Shown: positions 7,181 to 15,783 of the stretch, piece after piece
How the letters are laid out: each line of letters opens with the position of its first letter
How positions within the stretch are numbered: the first letter of the stretch is position 1
Assembly (NCBI GenBank): GCA_033812595.1
Contig: JAPXTJ010000001.1
Coordinates: 14,689 to 78,688, forward strand
Source: JADLGF01 sp020849415
Lineage (GTDB): Bacteria > Chloroflexota > Chloroflexia > Thermomicrobiales > UBA6265
Direction of reading: 5' to 3'
Length of the DNA stretch: 64,000 bases
Notes under the pieces: generated by a model
Told to the model about the DNA's origin: nothing
Databases searched by the model: none
Seen by the model: the letters and a program-made list of their open reading frames with translations, nothing else
Position numbers and translations under genes: made by a program

Positions 7181-10135
7181 GTGGTCACATTCCCGGCGAC
7201 CGACGCCCAGCGCGCCATCATCGAGTTGCCGGTGGATGCGTCCGCGATCCTGATCAAGGCCGGTCCGGGGAGCGGCAAGACCAGGGTTCTCTGCGATCGG
7301 ATCGTCCATCTGCTCGAGGCGGGCGTCGATCCGCGCCAGATCACCGCCGTCACCTTCACCCAGCTCGCCGCCCACGAACTGCGGCAGCGGATCCAGGCGA
7401 GGGCGGAGGTCGATGTCTGGACCGGTACCTTTCACGGCTACGCCTACCGCGTGCTGCAAGCCCACGGCGCGAACTGGGGCTTCCCGAGACCGATCCAGGT
7501 GCTCGATGAGGTCGGTCAGCTGGCCGCGCTCCGCAACGCGTTCACGACCGTGACCGGCTACCGGGGCGACGAGTACAAGGCGCGGGAGCTCGCCCAAATC
7601 ATCTCGCTCCGCAAACGCCGGGGGCAGACGATCGAGGAATACGACTACAGTCAGATTGTCGCGCTCGAATTCGAGGAGCGGTTGCGCGAGATCGATTCCG
7701 TCTACCACGAGTTCCTGCGCGGGGAACCGGCTTTCGATTACGACGAACTCATCTACCAGGTCAATCTCCACCTGCGCACCGATGACGCCGCCCGCGCGGT
7801 CGTTCAGCGCGAGGCGCGGTGGCTGCTCGTGGATGAGTTCCAGGACGTTTCGGACGATCAGTACGCGCTGATCGAGGTTGTCGCCCCGGCCCGGCTCGAG
7901 GATCGCTACCTCTTCGCCGTCGGGGATGAGCGGCAATCGATCTACCGCTTTCGGGGCGCCGGCTCCGAGAAACTCTTCACCCGCCTCCGGCTCGATTACC
8001 GGGCGCGCGAGATCGGCCTGAACGAGAACTTCCGCTCGACTGAATCGATCGTGCGGGCCGCCAATCTGATTCAGCCGCCCGATGCGAACACCCGCCTGGT
8101 CTCGGTCAGCCGGGAAGCAAGCCGGCCGATTCACATCTACGCATTTGGCTCGGTCGAGGACGAGGCGAACCGGGTCCGACAGATCGTGCAGCAACGGATC
8201 GAGGCGGGAGACGATCCGGATTCGATCGCGATCCTCTACAGCACCCACCGGCGGGCGAACGCGGTCGAAAGCGCGCTGAGCGACGCCCGCCTGCCGGTTT
8301 ACCGGCACGTGCGCAACAGTATCCACACCCGTCCGGAGGCCGAACCGCTGATCGCGCTGATGCGTGATGCCGATGTGCCAATCCGGCGCGATGGGGTGCT
8401 GCGCACGATCGGTCTTCTGCCGGCGGCGCTGGTGGACGAATTCGACTGGATTCGGCAGGAACGGGCGCGCACCGACGGTGGAGAATTCGCCCCGACTCTC
8501 GGGCTGGATCACCGCCTGCGTACCCTGGGCGAATGCGTGAAGCTGGCGAAGCCGCCGAAAACGCCGAACGGGGTGGGGCGCTACGCGAACCGGTTGCTCG
8601 ATTTCTACGCCCCGATCCTCGATCTGATCGATGACACGGAACGGGCGCAGTTGCTCGATCTCCTCACGTACATCGACCGGTACGTCACCGACGCGCTGCT
8701 GGCGGTGCAGGCGGCGCTCGACGCCGGGCACGAGATCGTACTCCTGACGGGAGATTCCCACGACGGCTACCTCGCCCGCGCACTGTTGCAGGACCTGCTG
8801 CCCGACGGCGATCCCCAACTCGGCCAGTTCTACCTCTGCCTTGGCTGCGAGGTGCCGGCCGGCGTTCGCGGGTTCCGCATCGACCCGGAGTACGACCCGA
8901 CCGTGATGGTGACCGTCACGATGCAGGCGTGGCGACTCGCCCAGCGCCTCCTGCCGGGCGAACGACTCGACGGCTTCAGCTACGTGGCGATCGACCTCGA
9001 GACGACCTCGACCAACGTCGCGACCACCGACATCATCGAGCTCGGTGCGGTCCGCTTCGATCCCGCAACCGGCGAAATCCTCGATCGATTCACGTCGCTG
9101 ATCCACTGCCGCAAACTGCCGGGGACGATCGCGCAACTGACCGGCATAACCGCCACCGAGCTTTACGAGGCCCCGAAAGCGGCTGACGTGCTGCAACGGT
9201 TCATTGCCTGGCTCAGGCCGGACGACATCCTGATCGGGCACAACGTCGCTGAATTCGATCTCGATGTCCTCAACCGTCACTGCATAGCGAGCAGTCTCGG
9301 CGCGATCGACCAGCCCTCCATTGATACGCTCAAGTGGAGCCGTCGGTTGCTGCCACATCTCTCCGCAAAACTGGAACACCTGATGGTCGACCTGCCGCTG
9401 ACGGCCCGGCCCTCCCACCGGGCGCTGCCTGACGCAGAATCGACCGCCGAGCTCTTCTGCCGCCTGCTCGAAGAGCGGGACCGCTTCATGCGGGTACGGG
9501 CACTCGACGGCGCGCTACCGCTGGTGGCCGCGAGCCTGCTCGAGTACCCGAACTGGGACGCCGGCGACGGCGCGCTGCTCGTCGAACTCGGCGGACGGCG
9601 GCTGATGCTCGGCGCGGCCGGCAAATTCGTGGTCCGGGCGCGGCAGGCGCTCGGCCTGCAGTGGACTTCGCTCGGCAAGGAACTGCTCAGGCGCAAGCGC
9701 GTCACCTCCCGGCGGGAAACCACCTGGCTGGACTTCCGCAAGGCCTGGATAGAGCTGATCGAGCGTCACGCCGCCATGATGCCGACCCTGACCGCGGTTG
9801 AACTTGCGACGTCGCTCGCCCTCTCCGCCACCAACGACGCCGGCATCCTCCCGGGGAACGTGACGATGATGACCATCCACGCGGCAAAAGGCAAAGAGTG
9901 GCCGACCGTGATCATGATCGGCGCCGAGGACGATCAGTTCCCCTCAAGAACGACCCCTGATCCCGAGGAGATCGAGGAAGGTGGACGCCTCTTCTACGTC
10001 GGCATCACGCGGGCGAAAACCCGGTTGATGATCACCTGGGCTGCGGAACGGAACGGCAACCAGAAGCGGCCGTCGCGCTACCTCGAACTGATCCCGAAGA
10101 ACGATGAAGGATTGGCCATCCGCCGCCGGTATTGA
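7181..10135 (+). CDS. UvrD/Rep-family helicase with inserted DEDDh 3'-5' exonuclease domain
   Basis: This 984-residue protein is a superfamily 1 helicase: Walker A GPGSGKT (residues 28-34), Walker B VDEFQD (217-222), GDERQSIYRFRG, LNENFRST, and a C-terminal TIHAAKGKEW and LFYVGITRAKTRL (about 898-950). Between the helicase halves, about residues 600-765, sits a DnaQ-like exonuclease with D605-x-E607, HNVAEFD (D693) and H746-x4-D751, so all five DEDDh positions appear present. ATP-driven unwinding coupled to 3'-5' degradation in repair is a reasonable inference. I prefer GTG at 7181 because AGGGG lies 7 nt upstream; ATG at 7160 has no such site. It ends 9 bp before a convergent gene. Confidence 0.9.
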   Translation: MVTFPATDAQRAIIELPVDASAILIKAGPGSGKTRVLCDRIVHLLEAGVDPRQITAVTFTQLAAHELRQRIQARAEVDVWTGTFHGYAYRVLQAHGANWGFPRPIQVLDEVGQLAALRNAFTTVTGYRGDEYKARELAQIISLRKRRGQTIEEYDYSQIVALEFEERLREIDSVYHEFLRGEPAFDYDELIYQVNLHLRTDDAARAVVQREARWLLVDEFQDVSDDQYALIEVVAPARLEDRYLFAVGDERQSIYRFRGAGSEKLFTRLRLDYRAREIGLNENFRSTESIVRAANLIQPPDANTRLVSVSREASRPIHIYAFGSVEDEANRVRQIVQQRIEAGDDPDSIAILYSTHRRANAVESALSDARLPVYRHVRNSIHTRPEAEPLIALMRDADVPIRRDGVLRTIGLLPAALVDEFDWIRQERARTDGGEFAPTLGLDHRLRTLGECVKLAKPPKTPNGVGRYANRLLDFYAPILDLIDDTERAQLLDLLTYIDRYVTDALLAVQAALDAGHEIVLLTGDSHDGYLARALLQDLLPDGDPQLGQFYLCLGCEVPAGVRGFRIDPEYDPTVMVTVTMQAWRLAQRLLPGERLDGFSYVAIDLETTSTNVATTDIIELGAVRFDPATGEILDRFTSLIHCRKLPGTIAQLTGITATELYEAPKAADVLQRFIAWLRPDDILIGHNVAEFDLDVLNRHCIASSLGAIDQPSIDTLKWSRRLLPHLSAKLEHLMVDLPLTARPSHRALPDAESTAELFCRLLEERDRFMRVRALDGALPLVAASLLEYPNWDAGDGALLVELGGRRLMLGAAGKFVVRARQALGLQWTSLGKELLRRKRVTSRRETTWLDFRKAWIELIERHAAMMPTLTAVELATSLALSATNDAGILPGNVTMMTIHAAKGKEWPTVIMIGAEDDQFPSRTTPDPEEIEEGGRLFYVGITRAKTRLMITWAAERNGNQKRPSRYLELIPKNDEGLAIRRRY

Positions 10136-10144
10136 CCGCCGGGC

Positions 10145-10966
10145 TCAAATGCCGACGCCTTCCCGGTCATCACCGCGAATCGAGCGGACGAAAGACGCGA
10201 ACGCGGTGTCACCCTTTTGCCACGCTTCGAGCAGCCGGTTCTGACCGGAATCGCTGCCGTACGCGAACCGCTTGCCATCGGCGCCAAAGAGCTCCTGCCA
10301 GAAGCGCGCCTCCGCGCCGTGCGCCGCGATCTCCTCGGTCAGCTCAACGCCGTTTGGCAGCGTGTCGCACGTCTCCTCATAGAAACAGGCTTCACCGGTG
10401 ATGGCACGCTCGGCGTGCGCGGCCTCGTGCACCAGGATCGCCGCCAACGTATCGAGATTACGGCTGCGCACCGATTCGGCATCGATCACGATGTGGCTCC
10501 CGACCCAGCCGTACCAGCTCCAGCGCGTGCGCGTGTAGCCCGCGTTGTAGGGGAGCTCCTCGACCGACACCAGGACATCGTTTTCGACAAGCACATCGAA
10601 CAGGCGCGCGCCTTCATCAGTGGCGCGCAGCAGATCGAAGGCCCGCTCCAACACCCCGGTGTAGACAACGTTGACCGTATCGTCGATCGGATACCACTCC
10701 GCCGGGGCCGCCGGCTCCACGCCCGGCGTCTCGCCGATGTCATCGAGCGCGACGGTGACCACGCGGCCGACCGCTTCTTCCGGCGGCAGGTTGTCGAAGG
10801 CGGTCAGGGGTGGAACGTTGATCGCCGCCCAGATGCCGAGGATCAGCGTGACGAGCGCGAGCACGGTCGTCGCCATCGCCAAGCCGATCGCCCGGAAACA
10901 ACCGGCCGTGGCATCGAGCGAGGCGTTTTCATCGATCTCCGGTTCGAACTGCGGGTACTGCTGCAT
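10145..10966 (-). CDS. Membrane-anchored protein with an HExxH motif, putative metallopeptidase
   Basis: The 273-residue protein has a short cytoplasmic N-terminus, one transmembrane segment at about residues 26-50, and an external domain. Residues 180-184 are HEAAH within an ILVHEAAHAER helix, and TEEIAAHGAEARFW about 30 residues later supplies possible third-ligand glutamates, a gluzincin-like layout. Two cysteines between them (near 194 and 200) could form a disulphide. No named peptidase family is evident to me. ATG at 10966 is directly preceded by an in-frame GTG. It is divergent from the isomerase operon at 11069. Confidence 0.6.
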   Translation of the reverse strand: MQQYPQFEPEIDENASLDATAGCFRAIGLAMATTVLALVTLILGIWAAINVPPLTAFDNLPPEEAVGRVVTVALDDIGETPGVEPAAPAEWYPIDDTVNVVYTGVLERAFDLLRATDEGARLFDVLVENDVLVSVEELPYNAGYTRTRWSWYGWVGSHIVIDAESVRSRNLDTLAAILVHEAAHAERAITGEACFYEETCDTLPNGVELTEEIAAHGAEARFWQELFGADGKRFAYGSDSGQNRLLEAWQKGDTAFASFVRSIRGDDREGVGI

Positions 10967-11068
10967 CACTGCGAATCGATCTGTTCCGGCCTGTCCCGAC
11001 CGCGCGATAGTACGATTAGTTCGTTGCGTTCATTCGGGCCGTTTGCCCTCGCCGACAAGGAGTGACCG

Positions 11069-11980
11069 ATGCGACTCGGATTGATGACCGCCGCGCTGCC
11101 CGGACTGGAGTTGCCGGGCCTGGCCACGTGGGCCGCGGAATCGGGCTATCAGATGCTCGAAATCGCCTGTTGGCCTCCGGCCAAGGCGACCCGCCGTTAC
11201 GCCGGTGTGACCCACATCGATGTCACCGACCTCGACGCCGCGAAAGCACGCGAAATCCGGTCCATCATCGCAGGTCACGGGCTCGACATCTCATCGCTCG
11301 GCTACTACCCGAATCCACTCGATCCCGATCCCGAGGTTTCCGCCGCCGCGTTCGAGCACATCCGGCGGGTGATCGACGCCGCGGCGTTGCTCGAAGTCGA
11401 AATCGTCGGCACCTTCATCGGCGCCGACATGACGAAAAGCAGCGCCGAGAATCTCGAAACGTTCGCGCGAGTCTGGCCTTCGACTATCAAGTACGCGGGC
11501 GAGCGCGGCATCAAGATCGCGATCGAGAACTGCCCGATGCTCTGGCGCGATACCTGGCCGAGCGGCACGAACCTCGCCACCACGCCGGCGATCTGGAAGC
11601 GAATGTTCGAGATCATTCCAGACGACAACTTCGGGCTCAACTACGATCCGAGCCACCTCGTTTGGCAGTTCATCGATTACATTCGGCCGATCCACGAGTT
11701 CACCGACCGCATCTTCCACGTCCACGCCAAGGACATGCGCATCGATCGCGACGCCCTCTACCAGGACGGCGTGCTCGGCTGCGGATTCAGCTGGGCGATC
11801 CCGAAACTGCCGGGCTTGGGCGAGGTCAACTGGTCGGCCTTCACCTCGGCGCTCTACGAGGTCGGCTACAACTACGTGATCAGCGTCGAGCACGAAGATC
11901 GCGCGTTCGAAGCGACCGAGGATGCCGTCAAGCGGGGCTTCTACCTGACCCGCGATGTCCTCAAACCGCTGATTCACTAA
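11069..11980 (+). CDS. Sugar phosphate isomerase/epimerase family protein (xylose-isomerase-like TIM barrel)
   Basis: This 303-residue protein has the AP_endonuc_2 TIM-barrel pattern: an N-terminal strand MRLGLMTAALPG, AIENCPM (metal-binding glutamate), LNYDPSHLVWQ, IFHVHAKDM and a terminal VISVEHED. These supply the Glu/Asp/His/Glu metal site typical of hydroxypyruvate isomerase and sugar epimerases. The substrate cannot be assigned. ATG at 11069 has AAGGAG 9 nt upstream. Its stop overlaps the next start as TAATG, so this is the first gene of a three-gene operon with the phosphotriesterase-like protein and the HAD phosphatase. A second such enzyme lies at 28331. Confidence 0.88.
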   Translation: MRLGLMTAALPGLELPGLATWAAESGYQMLEIACWPPAKATRRYAGVTHIDVTDLDAAKAREIRSIIAGHGLDISSLGYYPNPLDPDPEVSAAAFEHIRRVIDAAALLEVEIVGTFIGADMTKSSAENLETFARVWPSTIKYAGERGIKIAIENCPMLWRDTWPSGTNLATTPAIWKRMFEIIPDDNFGLNYDPSHLVWQFIDYIRPIHEFTDRIFHVHAKDMRIDRDALYQDGVLGCGFSWAIPKLPGLGEVNWSAFTSALYEVGYNYVISVEHEDRAFEATEDAVKRGFYLTRDVLKPLIH

Positions 11981-12828
11981 TGGAGGACGAAACGTACGAT
12001 TACGGGCTCGATCCGGGCGAGAGCTTCGATCCGTTGGAGGATGAAGAGGTCGATCGATCGCAGCCGCACATCATGACCGTGCTCGGTCCGATTCACCCCG
12101 GCGCGCTCGGTCCGGTCAATCTCGCCGCTTCATTCGTTCCACGCAGTGAGCGAGAGGATATCGGCGCGATCCTGACAGAAATCCAGGAGTGCGCGGCGGT
12201 CGGGCTGAACGCGCTGGTCGATCTCCGCCCGATCCGCAGCCAGCGCGAAGCCGAGGCGGCGCTCTGGCTGGCGCAGCGTAGCGACATTCACCTGATCGTG
12301 TCGACGGGCATCGAGGGTGCTCCCGCTCAACTAATCGATCAAGCCGCGGTTGGTTTGCATGGAACCTCCGTGTTGCCGGGCCTGATCGTGGCAGATCCTG
12401 CGGATACGGCGATCGCATCGGGACTCACCGGCAGGGAAGCGACGGGACTCCCATTGGTCATCGATGCCCGCCTCGGGGAGCCAGATTCGTTCGTTACGTC
12501 CGAACATGTGGCGACGGTGATCCGACCCTCAGGATCAGGCGTCAATCCGCCCAAGGGAGCCGGCATCCTGTTCGATCTCGCTGGTGATCCCCCGGCTCAC
12601 TGGCCGATCGCCCCGGCAAAGCCCGGTATCAACGAATCACCCTGGCTGGTCGGGTACGATCCGGCCGATAAGGGCAGAGCGCTCTTTTCACGCTGGTCAT
12701 GGCTGATCGAGGAATTCCCGATCTCGCTCCTGGAATCGGGATTCGAACTCGCTGATGTCCAGAATCTACTGATCGAGGCGCCAGCTGAATTCCTGACGAT
12801 CGAATTGCCGGCAGCGCCGCGCTGCTAA
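11980..12828 (+). CDS. Phosphotriesterase-like protein lacking the metal site
   Basis: This 282-residue protein begins, after an acidic leader, with IMTVLGPIHPGALGPVNLAA. That resembles the TVLGP-(V/I)-xPxxLG-x-(T)-HEH opening of phosphotriesterase family enzymes, but the HEH metal ligands are replaced by NLAAS. Later blocks also follow that barrel (GLNALVDLRPI; a C-terminal FPISLLESGFELADVQNLLIEAPAEFL like the usual final helices), while the other metal histidines and the carboxylated lysine are not evident. It is probably a catalytically inactive or repurposed barrel. ATG at 11980 shares its A with the previous stop, so translation is probably coupled. Confidence 0.55.
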   Translation: MEDETYDYGLDPGESFDPLEDEEVDRSQPHIMTVLGPIHPGALGPVNLAASFVPRSEREDIGAILTEIQECAAVGLNALVDLRPIRSQREAEAALWLAQRSDIHLIVSTGIEGAPAQLIDQAAVGLHGTSVLPGLIVADPADTAIASGLTGREATGLPLVIDARLGEPDSFVTSEHVATVIRPSGSGVNPPKGAGILFDLAGDPPAHWPIAPAKPGINESPWLVGYDPADKGRALFSRWSWLIEEFPISLLESGFELADVQNLLIEAPAEFLTIELPAAPRC

Positions 12829-12842
12829 TGGAGGTTCCGTTC

Positions 12843-13508
12843 GTGTCTTTTCCCGGAGCGTTGATCTTCGATATGGATGGCTTGCTGGTCAACAGCGAAC
12901 CGATCGCGGCCGTAGCGATGGAGCGTTTTCTCGCCCGGCGCATGCTCGATCCCGATCCCGACCTTTACCTGCAACTGCTCGGCCGTCGCTTGCCGGAGGC
13001 GATGCTGATCGTCAAGCGGTGGTACGGCCTCGAAGGTGAGCACGCCGATCTGACCGAGGAGTACGGCGGGCTGCGCCTGGCCGCGCTCAAGGAAGGGCTG
13101 CCGGTGATGCCGGGCGCGTTCGAGATCATCAGCTGGGCGCGCGAGATTGGACTGCCGCGGGCGTTGGCGACCTCCTCGATGCGCTCGCACGCCGATGTCG
13201 GCATCGCCGCTGCCGGCATCGGCGGTCTGTTCGACGCCGAAGCGACCGGCGATGAGGTCGAAAACGGCAAACCCGCGCCAGATCTCTTCCTGCTCGCGGC
13301 CGAACGGCTTGGGGTCGATCCGGCCGTTTGCCTCGTCTTCGAGGACGCTCCGGCCGGGGTCGCCGCCGGCAAGGCGGCGGGGATGGAAGTGGTCTGGATT
13401 CCGAACGATCACACCCGTGATGTGCCGATGCCGGTCGCGCCTGATTGGCGCGCCGAATCCCTGATCGAAGCGCGCGAGGTTTTGGAACGCCGCCGCTCCT
13501 CCACCTGA
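12843..13508 (+). CDS. HAD superfamily hydrolase (beta-phosphoglucomutase-like)
   Basis: The 221-residue protein has the HAD motifs: DMDGLLVNSEP (nucleophile Asp and general acid Asp), LATSS (motif II Ser/Thr), a lysine in NGKPAPD, and CLVFEDAPAGVAAGKAAG (motif IV). An alpha-helical C1 cap lies between motifs I and II, so it is a subfamily I phosphatase or phosphomutase acting on a small sugar phosphate. The preferred start is GTG at 12843 with GGAGG 8 nt upstream; the ATG at 12828 overlaps the preceding stop as TAATG and is the alternative. Pairing with a TIM-barrel isomerase suggests carbohydrate phosphate metabolism. Confidence 0.88.
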   Translation: MSFPGALIFDMDGLLVNSEPIAAVAMERFLARRMLDPDPDLYLQLLGRRLPEAMLIVKRWYGLEGEHADLTEEYGGLRLAALKEGLPVMPGAFEIISWAREIGLPRALATSSMRSHADVGIAAAGIGGLFDAEATGDEVENGKPAPDLFLLAAERLGVDPAVCLVFEDAPAGVAAGKAAGMEVVWIPNDHTRDVPMPVAPDWRAESLIEAREVLERRRSST

Positions 13509-13584
13509 CGGTCGGTGTCAGGTTCTTCTCCGATCATTTCTTCGGCTCCGAGCTACCGTCCGCACCACGAAGGAGACGAACCCG

Positions 13585-14085
13585 ATGGCCCATCCGCTGG
13601 TCGAGCAACTCCGATTCACCCGGGCCGAGTTCAGGCGCGGCCTGAAAGGCGTGACCGCCGAAGAAGGCGTCAAGCGCTTCGAACCGATCAACAGCGTTTC
13701 CTGGATCATCGGTCACCTCGCGAATCAGGAGCAGCGCTATTGGCTGGAGCGCATGAATCTCGACCCCGTTGTGAAGGGTTTGCACAAACAGGTCGGGTGG
13801 GGATCGCCGCCGAATACGCCACCCCTCGATGAGATGTGGGCGGCCTGGAACGCAATCACGGCTGCCACCGATCCCTGGCTCGACACCCTTTCCAGTACCG
13901 ATCTCGAGGCGTTCCCGCCGCGCGCCAGCCGGTCAGAATCGACCGGTACGCTGATGCTCCGCGTTATCCATCACTACTGGTATCACCTTGGAGAGGCCTC
14001 GGCGATCCGTCAGATGCTCGGCCACACCAATCTCCCGCAGTTTGTCGGGGCAATTGGCGATGAGGCGCCGTACCGGCCGGAGTAG
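13585..14085 (+). CDS. DinB family protein
   Basis: This 166-residue four-helix protein matches the DinB/YfiT-like superfamily. HPLVEQLRFTRAEFRRGL opens helix 1, SVSWIIGHLANQEQRYW carries the first histidine, and HHYWYHLGEASAIRQMLGH carries the C-terminal pair, giving the usual three-histidine metal site. Members include thiol S-transferases (bacillithiol, mycothiol) and proteins of unknown role. ATG at 13585 follows AAGGAG by about 9 nt. It stands alone between the HAD operon and the nuclease-like gene. Confidence 0.85.
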   Translation: MAHPLVEQLRFTRAEFRRGLKGVTAEEGVKRFEPINSVSWIIGHLANQEQRYWLERMNLDPVVKGLHKQVGWGSPPNTPPLDEMWAAWNAITAATDPWLDTLSSTDLEAFPPRASRSESTGTLMLRVIHHYWYHLGEASAIRQMLGHTNLPQFVGAIGDEAPYRPE

Positions 14086-14123
14086 GGCTTGTCGATTTCC
14101 CCCTGCAATGCCAGAGTTTCGGC

Positions 14124-15629
14124 ATGACGACGCACGCCCACCTTTCCGACTGGATCGATTCCGAAACCGCTGCGCTGAAATCATCGGTGCCGACCAACCG
14201 GGAAGAGGCGATTCACGCGCTGCTCCATGCCCGGCGGTCGCCCGATCTCGAACAGCCTCCTACCCGTAAAACGGTGACCGGCGTGCCGGTGTCGCACCCC
14301 GGGCTGGCGCTGGCGTTGCAGCTTGTGCTCGAATCGGAATCGGCTTCGGACGATTGCGAAGCATCGGATGAATGGGCGGCATCGTTCCTCACGGACTGTA
14401 ACGCCGTCGCGGAAGCCCGGATGGTGCTGGCGCACACCGAATCCGGGTTCATGAAACTCGCCGAGCCGGACGGACCGCATCTCAACGCCTGGATCGCGAC
14501 AAAACGGGCGCCGGTCCGGTGGCGGGAGCTGCACGCCTGGACCCGCTGGGCCGCCTGGAACAACGGCCTTGCTGAAGTCGAACGTCCAACCGATTCGACC
14601 CTGCTCTTCTCCTACCAGTTCGGCTATCCGGCGGAATCGTCGCTCTTCGGCGCGAAAGCGAACGACTGGTTGCAGATTGTCGCCAAACTGTTCGAGCTGG
14701 CGGAATCGGCCAATGCCGACCCGGTTTCGGTCACCTTGGATGGCTTGGTCGGGTATCTCGCCGAACGGCTCAAGGTCAAGCCTGAGTTGATCGCGGCGCG
14801 GTTGCCGCTCTTTGTCCTCAACCGCGAAAACGCCGCCTGGCACGCCGCGCCGCCCGCGATCGCCGCCGCTCCGATCGTCCGGGTCGACGAGGAAAAGCTG
14901 GTCATCTCGCCGCACGGCGTCTGGATGGCGCCGCTGATCTTCCTCACCCGCGAGATGCGCCGGCGGGATGCCGCCCTCTTTCACAACGCGTCGCAGGCGC
15001 GAGAAGACCTTTTCCGGCGCGAGCTGTACGCCCTTTTCCCGGAATCACGTTTCGTCACCGCCCGCAACCGGGTGCTGCTCAGAAAACCGGAAGGGGAGGC
15101 GCGCACCGATATCGACGCCGCCATCTTCGACAAGAAGACCGGCACCCTGGCGATTTTCGAGCTGAAAGCGCTCGATCCCTTCGCCCGCTCGACGGCCGAA
15201 CTCCAGCGCCAGCGTGACAACACGCTCGAAGCGGGGCATCAGGTCAGCGCCATCCTCGACTGGATCAACAAGCACAGCGCCGACGAATTGTTGAAACGGA
15301 TCGATCCCGGCACCGCCAAAAAACTCAAGGTGCAGAAAGTGCTGCCGTTCGCACTGGGTCGCTGTGTCGTCCGGTTCGACAACGGTCCGGCCCCGGAAGC
15401 CCGGGCTGGCTGGAGCGACTGGCCCAGCTTCATGGAGCAGGTTGAAACCATCGCCAGCTCCAACGCCACCAACCCGCTGCAATCGCTCCACACCGCGTTG
15501 TTGCAGTCAACACCGGTGGAGATCGACCCCAACGCCTACCAATCCCACGAGATCCGTTTAGGGACGACCAAGCGCACGATCGAAGTCTTCCCGTCCTGGT
15601 CATCCCTGAACGACTCACCCGAAGCCTGA
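14124..15629 (+). CDS. Uncharacterised protein with a PD-(D/E)XK nuclease-like segment
   Basis: The 501-residue protein is not one I recognise as a whole. Residues about 290-400 run FRRELYALFPESRFV, then TDIDAAIFDKKTGTLAIFELKA (in two blocks: D329 and D331, then E346-L-K348). This is the D...(D/E)xK spacing and strand pattern of restriction-endonuclease-fold nucleases. The N-terminal 280 residues are helical and unmatched, and WGAxx-like DNA-binding elements are not obvious. There is no methylase or helicase partner nearby. It is followed by a strong hairpin. Nuclease activity is inference from the motif only. Confidence 0.6.
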   Translation: MTTHAHLSDWIDSETAALKSSVPTNREEAIHALLHARRSPDLEQPPTRKTVTGVPVSHPGLALALQLVLESESASDDCEASDEWAASFLTDCNAVAEARMVLAHTESGFMKLAEPDGPHLNAWIATKRAPVRWRELHAWTRWAAWNNGLAEVERPTDSTLLFSYQFGYPAESSLFGAKANDWLQIVAKLFELAESANADPVSVTLDGLVGYLAERLKVKPELIAARLPLFVLNRENAAWHAAPPAIAAAPIVRVDEEKLVISPHGVWMAPLIFLTREMRRRDAALFHNASQAREDLFRRELYALFPESRFVTARNRVLLRKPEGEARTDIDAAIFDKKTGTLAIFELKALDPFARSTAELQRQRDNTLEAGHQVSAILDWINKHSADELLKRIDPGTAKKLKVQKVLPFALGRCVVRFDNGPAPEARAGWSDWPSFMEQVETIASSNATNPLQSLHTALLQSTPVEIDPNAYQSHEIRLGTTKRTIEVFPSWSSLNDSPEA

Positions 15630-15720
15630 GGGCCACCAGCGTTCCGCTTAACGAGCGCCGATAGCCCGCACACCCACGGCTTTGTGACTTGCGGACGACA
15701 CATGAGTAGTCGAACGGAGA

Positions 15721-15763
15721 AAACGAAATCCACCCGGCGAAGACGCGCCGGGTGGATTTCGTT
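15721..15763. terminator. Bidirectional hairpin terminator
   Basis: The arm 15722-15739 (AACGAAATCCACCCGGCG) pairs perfectly over 18 bp with 15746-15763 around a 6-nt loop. It lies between the plus gene ending at 15629 and the minus gene ending at 15784, so it can serve both. Confidence 0.8.
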
Positions 15764-15783
15764 AACCTTGTATCGTTTGATGG

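Noticed and set aside
7163..9418. A 751-codon open frame on the minus strand opposite the helicase gene
   Set aside because: High-GC codon use creates long antisense open frames. The plus-strand frame has every helicase and exonuclease motif; the antisense product shows none.
11062..11979. Long plus-strand frame covering the isomerase gene and joined to the phosphotriesterase-like gene
   Set aside because: The Arg-rich product before 11980 is an out-of-frame reading of the isomerase. The real start is at the TAATG junction.
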